Part shown: positions 54,443 to 56,645 of the stretch, one piece after another
Numbering within the stretch: position 1 is the stretch's first letter
Layout: the number at the start of each line of letters is the position of its first letter
From: Mucilaginibacter sp.
GTDB taxonomy: Bacteria > Bacteroidota > Bacteroidia > Sphingobacteriales > Sphingobacteriaceae
Reading direction: 5' to 3'
DNA: 56,645 nt
Assembly: GCA_028287895.1 (NCBI GenBank)
Contig: JAQBOV010000085.1
Location: 1 to 56,645, forward strand
Made by a program: the position numbers and the translations under genes
The notes under the pieces: model-generated
Told to the model about the DNA's origin: nothing
The model's database searches: none
What the model saw: the letters and a program-made list of their open reading frames with translations, nothing else

Positions 54443-55324
54443 TTAATTATTCAGCGTTAAAAACTTAGCCGGATTAATCGGTTTACCGTTCTTTCTTACT
54501 TCGTAATGCAAATGGGCACCGGTTGAATGCCCTGTCGAGCCTACTTTCCCGATCACGTCACCGGTGCTGACTTCCTGCCCCTCATGTACAATGATGCGCG
54601 AAAGGTGCCCATATAAAGTTTCAAAATCGTTGGCATGCTTAACAATGATACAATTTCCATAGCCGCCTCTCCAACCGGTGAAAATTACTTTTCCGTTAGC
54701 TGTAGTCTTGACCGGATCGCCCATTTGGCCCTTAAAATCAATACCCGGATGGTATTCTGCATTGTCGGACTCGAAGGGATCACTGCGGTAACCAAATACC
54801 GACGTAATAGCACTCAATCGCGGATAGCCCATAGGGGTAAATGCCACGCTGTTTACCAGACGGCTTAAATAATCATTATAAAGCGAGTATTTCTCATCAT
54901 CGCTGAGTTTAGATTCTTCAGCATTGCCATTACCTCCAACCGACTGTATTGAAAACCCTTTAAGACCTCTTTTTCTTAAAAAATCGTTGATCTTCTGCAG
55001 CTTGCTTTGTATTGATTGTATATAAGTTATCGCTGAATTAGTTCTGGGTGCAGCAGCGGAAGGCAGTGCAATGGCTGGTTCAGGCAGTTTTACCTTTAGT
55101 TGCGCTATTTGCGTCAGTAACCGTTGTTTTTCCAGTTCATGGTCGGTATTTTTTGAATTCAAATAGATAATAGCTCCTATAAGGGCAAGCACCACGCACA
55201 CGATCGAGGCCGCATAATGTCTTAGTCTTTTTAAGTGCTTGGTTTTTACTTGTATTGCCTTTGTTTGCTCCTGGTTTTTGTTGACAATAATGATGGTACT
55301 AAAATTGGTAAGTTTTAGGTTCAT
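54443..55324 (-). CDS. M23 family metallopeptidase (LytM domain)
   Basis: 293 aa. A short basic cytoplasmic end (KTKHLKRLRHYAA), one membrane helix at about 40-57, a coiled-coil stretch (about 60-78), and a linker lead to a periplasmic M23 peptidase domain (about 180-290). Zinc ligands are in EYHPGIDFKGQ, and catalytic His in LYGHLSRI and HLHYEVRKNGKPINP; GSTGHSTGAHLHY is complete, so it is probably an active peptidoglycan endopeptidase. Its operon partner is bactofilin. Confidence 0.93.
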   Translation of the reverse strand: MNLKLTNFSTIIIVNKNQEQTKAIQVKTKHLKRLRHYAASIVCVVLALIGAIIYLNSKNTDHELEKQRLLTQIAQLKVKLPEPAIALPSAAAPRTNSAITYIQSIQSKLQKINDFLRKRGLKGFSIQSVGGNGNAEESKLSDDEKYSLYNDYLSRLVNSVAFTPMGYPRLSAITSVFGYRSDPFESDNAEYHPGIDFKGQMGDPVKTTANGKVIFTGWRGGYGNCIIVKHANDFETLYGHLSRIIVHEGQEVSTGDVIGKVGSTGHSTGAHLHYEVRKNGKPINPAKFLTLNN

Positions 55325-55578
55325 ATCTCAATAGAATTAATATAGGGTATGCAATTTAAGACAATAGACGTATAAAAATTCAAAATATTTTGATTTCCTG
55401 TCAGAATAAATTATTTCGCCGAAAGAAACGAAATTTCGATTCGCGATTTGTTTAATTTCTTCTATGGCAAAAGCTGTCATCTCCCTTTATACGACTTTCG
55501 TCAGCAAAATGTTATATTACTTACTGCAATATTTAACTGTTAATGATTTGTTACCTTTACACAAAATTTATTAAAAAG

Positions 55579-55992
55579 ATGATGTACCCTGAATATTTAG
55601 TTGCCCCAATGCGGCAAGATCTGACCAAGGTAGGTTTTGAAGAGTTAAAAGATGCGGATGCGGTAAAACAAGCTATTGAAAGTAAAGGTACCGTATTCAT
55701 AATGGTAAATTCTGTTTGCGGTTGCGCAGCGGCCAATGCGCGCCCTGCGGCACAAATAGCTTCAAAACACGAAAAACACCCTGATAAACTGGTTACCGTA
55801 TTTGCCGGTATGGAAAAAGAAGCTGTTGATACCGCACGTAATTATATGCTGCCTTATCCCCCGTCTTCGCCTGCCATGGCTTTGTTTAAAGATGGCAAAC
55901 TGGTTCATATGATAGAGCGCCACCAGATAGAAGGCCGCCCTGCGCAAATGATAGCTGATAATTTGATCGGCGCGTTTGAACAATACTGCTGA
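55579..55992 (+). CDS. BrxA/BrxB family bacilliredoxin
   Basis: 137 aa from MMYPEYLVAPM (longer in-frame start at 55543 lacks support). Thioredoxin-like thiol protein with the family CGC motif in VNSVCGCAAANARPA and RHQIEGRPAQMIADNL near the end. In Firmicutes it removes bacillithiol from proteins; Bacteroidota also make bacillithiol in some lineages, so a de-thiolation role is plausible. Confidence 0.93.
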   Translation: MMYPEYLVAPMRQDLTKVGFEELKDADAVKQAIESKGTVFIMVNSVCGCAAANARPAAQIASKHEKHPDKLVTVFAGMEKEAVDTARNYMLPYPPSSPAMALFKDGKLVHMIERHQIEGRPAQMIADNLIGAFEQYC

Positions 55993-56007
55993 TTTTAGGC
56001 TTAAAGC

Positions 56008-56042
56008 AAAAAGCTGAAAGGAGTTTTCTTTTCAGCTTTTTT
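56008..56042 (+). terminator. Rho-independent terminator after the bacilliredoxin gene
   Basis: AAAAAGCTGAAA (56008-56019) pairs with TTTCAGCTTTTT (56030-56041) around a 10-base loop and ends in a T run, 16 bases after the stop codon. Confidence 0.85.
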
Positions 56043-56363
56043 GTTTTTCCACTGCCAGCTGCTAGCCGGCCATCCACTCCCGACAAAGCGTGTGCGGACA
56101 TATACCAATCTATAGCTTCTGATTGAATAAGGTGGTGACAGCACTTTGCCAGCACATCGCTATGCTGTTGCCTGTAACACCGCTGTGCCATCCTGAAAGT
56201 TTCCACTTTTAATGATTAATCCTGTAGCGGAATTTACGCCGGCTGGGCTTATCGACCCGCCAATTTGCAAGCCATAGCCTTGTTATCCCTATCAGACTTT
56301 CGGGATCCGATACCCTTTTTAAATAAAACTTTATAATTTAGCCAAATATCAACTGGCAAACTC
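56043..56363. other. Gap with no recognised feature
   Basis: 321 bases between the terminator and the amidohydrolase start. No ORF with coding character, tRNA or clear repeat was found; the ORFs crossing it on the other strand are shadows of the bacilliredoxin gene. AAAACTTTATAATTTAGCC (about 56326-56344) is AT-rich and could contain the promoter of the next gene. Confidence 0.35.
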
Positions 56364-56645
56364 ATGCGTAAATTTTTCTTGGCAATACTATTGTTTTTTG
56401 TTTCGTCGGCCTTTGCACAAAAAACCTATATACAATGCGGCCGGTTAATCGACGGCGTTTCCACCACCACCCAAACACAGGTAACTGTTGTTGTTGACGG
56501 CAAATTCATTACCGATATACAAAAGGGATACAACAGCGGTGCTGCTGGTGATAGGGTAATCGATCTGAAAAACAAAACCGTGATGCCGGGGTTGATTGAT
56601 TGCCACGTACACCTGGAATTCCAGGGCAGCAATAATTCGATAGTT
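56364..56645 (+). CDS. Amidohydrolase family protein (3' partial)
   Basis: 94 visible codons, cut by the window end. A signal peptide (MRKFFLAILLFFVSSAFAQ) precedes the start of an amidohydrolase composite domain: CGRLIDG, VVVDGKFITDIQKG, and VIDLKNKTVMPGLIDCHVHL with the first metal-ligand pair HxH (His-Val-His). Exported imidazolonepropionase/prolidase-like amidohydrolases with this N-terminus are common in Bacteroidota. Substrate undetermined because most of the barrel is missing. Confidence 0.85.
   Translation, partial: MRKFFLAILLFFVSSAFAQKTYIQCGRLIDGVSTTTQTQVTVVVDGKFITDIQKGYNSGAAGDRVIDLKNKTVMPGLIDCHVHLEFQGSNNSIV

Overview
The window looks like a chromosomal segment of a Bacteroidota bacterium, most likely a member of the Sphingobacteriaceae (Mucilaginibacter/Pedobacter type). 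Evidence: a gldJ-like lipoprotein gene diverging from a porV-like gene (gliding and type IX secretion, a pairing seen only in this phylum); an ExbB-ExbD-ExbD-TonB-PstS-like-TPR cluster of Bacteroidota type; a short NuoG and separate NuoC and NuoD; promoter boxes of the Bacteroidota form TAnnTTTG; and A-rich leaders in place of Shine-Dalgarno sites. I see no phage, plasmid, transposase, CRISPR, tRNA or rRNA. Genus-level placement is inference.

Layout. 1-3005: 5'-truncated GH18/deacetylase/GT2 fusion. 3053-6653: ispF and porV (-) diverging from gldJ (+), closed by a perfect 24-bp inverted-repeat terminator. 6735-11312 (-): biotin-carrier protein, DUF4159 protein, rsmE, CorC/HlyC-type membrane protein, ppa, dedA. 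11370-25012 (-): a complete 14-subunit complex I operon (nuoABCDEFGHIJKLMN). It also holds two small related membrane-protein genes between nuoE and nuoF, a strong hairpin between nuoI and nuoJ, and two palindromic dispersed-repeat-like elements (nuoA/nuoB and nuoF/nuoG junctions). 25095-31156 (-): TonB energisation cluster with a PstS-like binding protein, a small membrane protein and a TPR protein. 31423-34652 (-): pckA, SUI1/YciH, lipid kinase. 34725-36139 (+): SAM-II-type riboswitch and metK. 36249-39120: gene remnant, YqaE/Pmp3 protein, Nudix hydrolase, orphan protein, GNAT, DUF421. 39132-43285 (-): GH3-like, lptB, recJ. 43336-49024: MBL hydrolase (+), then receiver protein, ABM protein, gcvP, pdxJ (-). 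49508-52357 (+): a duplicated MORN/beta-sandwich secreted protein and a small secreted protein. 52547-55324 (-): ahcY, bactofilin, M23 peptidase. 55579-56645 (+): bacilliredoxin and a 3'-truncated amidohydrolase.

How the genes work together. Complex I builds the proton-motive force that ExbB/ExbD/TonB pass to outer-membrane receptors. GldJ and PorV belong to the gliding/T9SS machinery. MetK and AhcY make SAM and remove SAH, and GcvP supplies one-carbon units. LptB serves LPS export; M23 peptidase plus bactofilin is a cell-wall/shape pair.

The less ordinary content lies in the spacers. Many intergenic gaps are filled with short, degenerate, stuttering direct or inverted repeats whose unit differs from gap to gap, and one such element occurs in two recognisable copies (36140-36242 and 54344-54433). 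No searches or folding programs were run; family calls come from motifs read in the translations.
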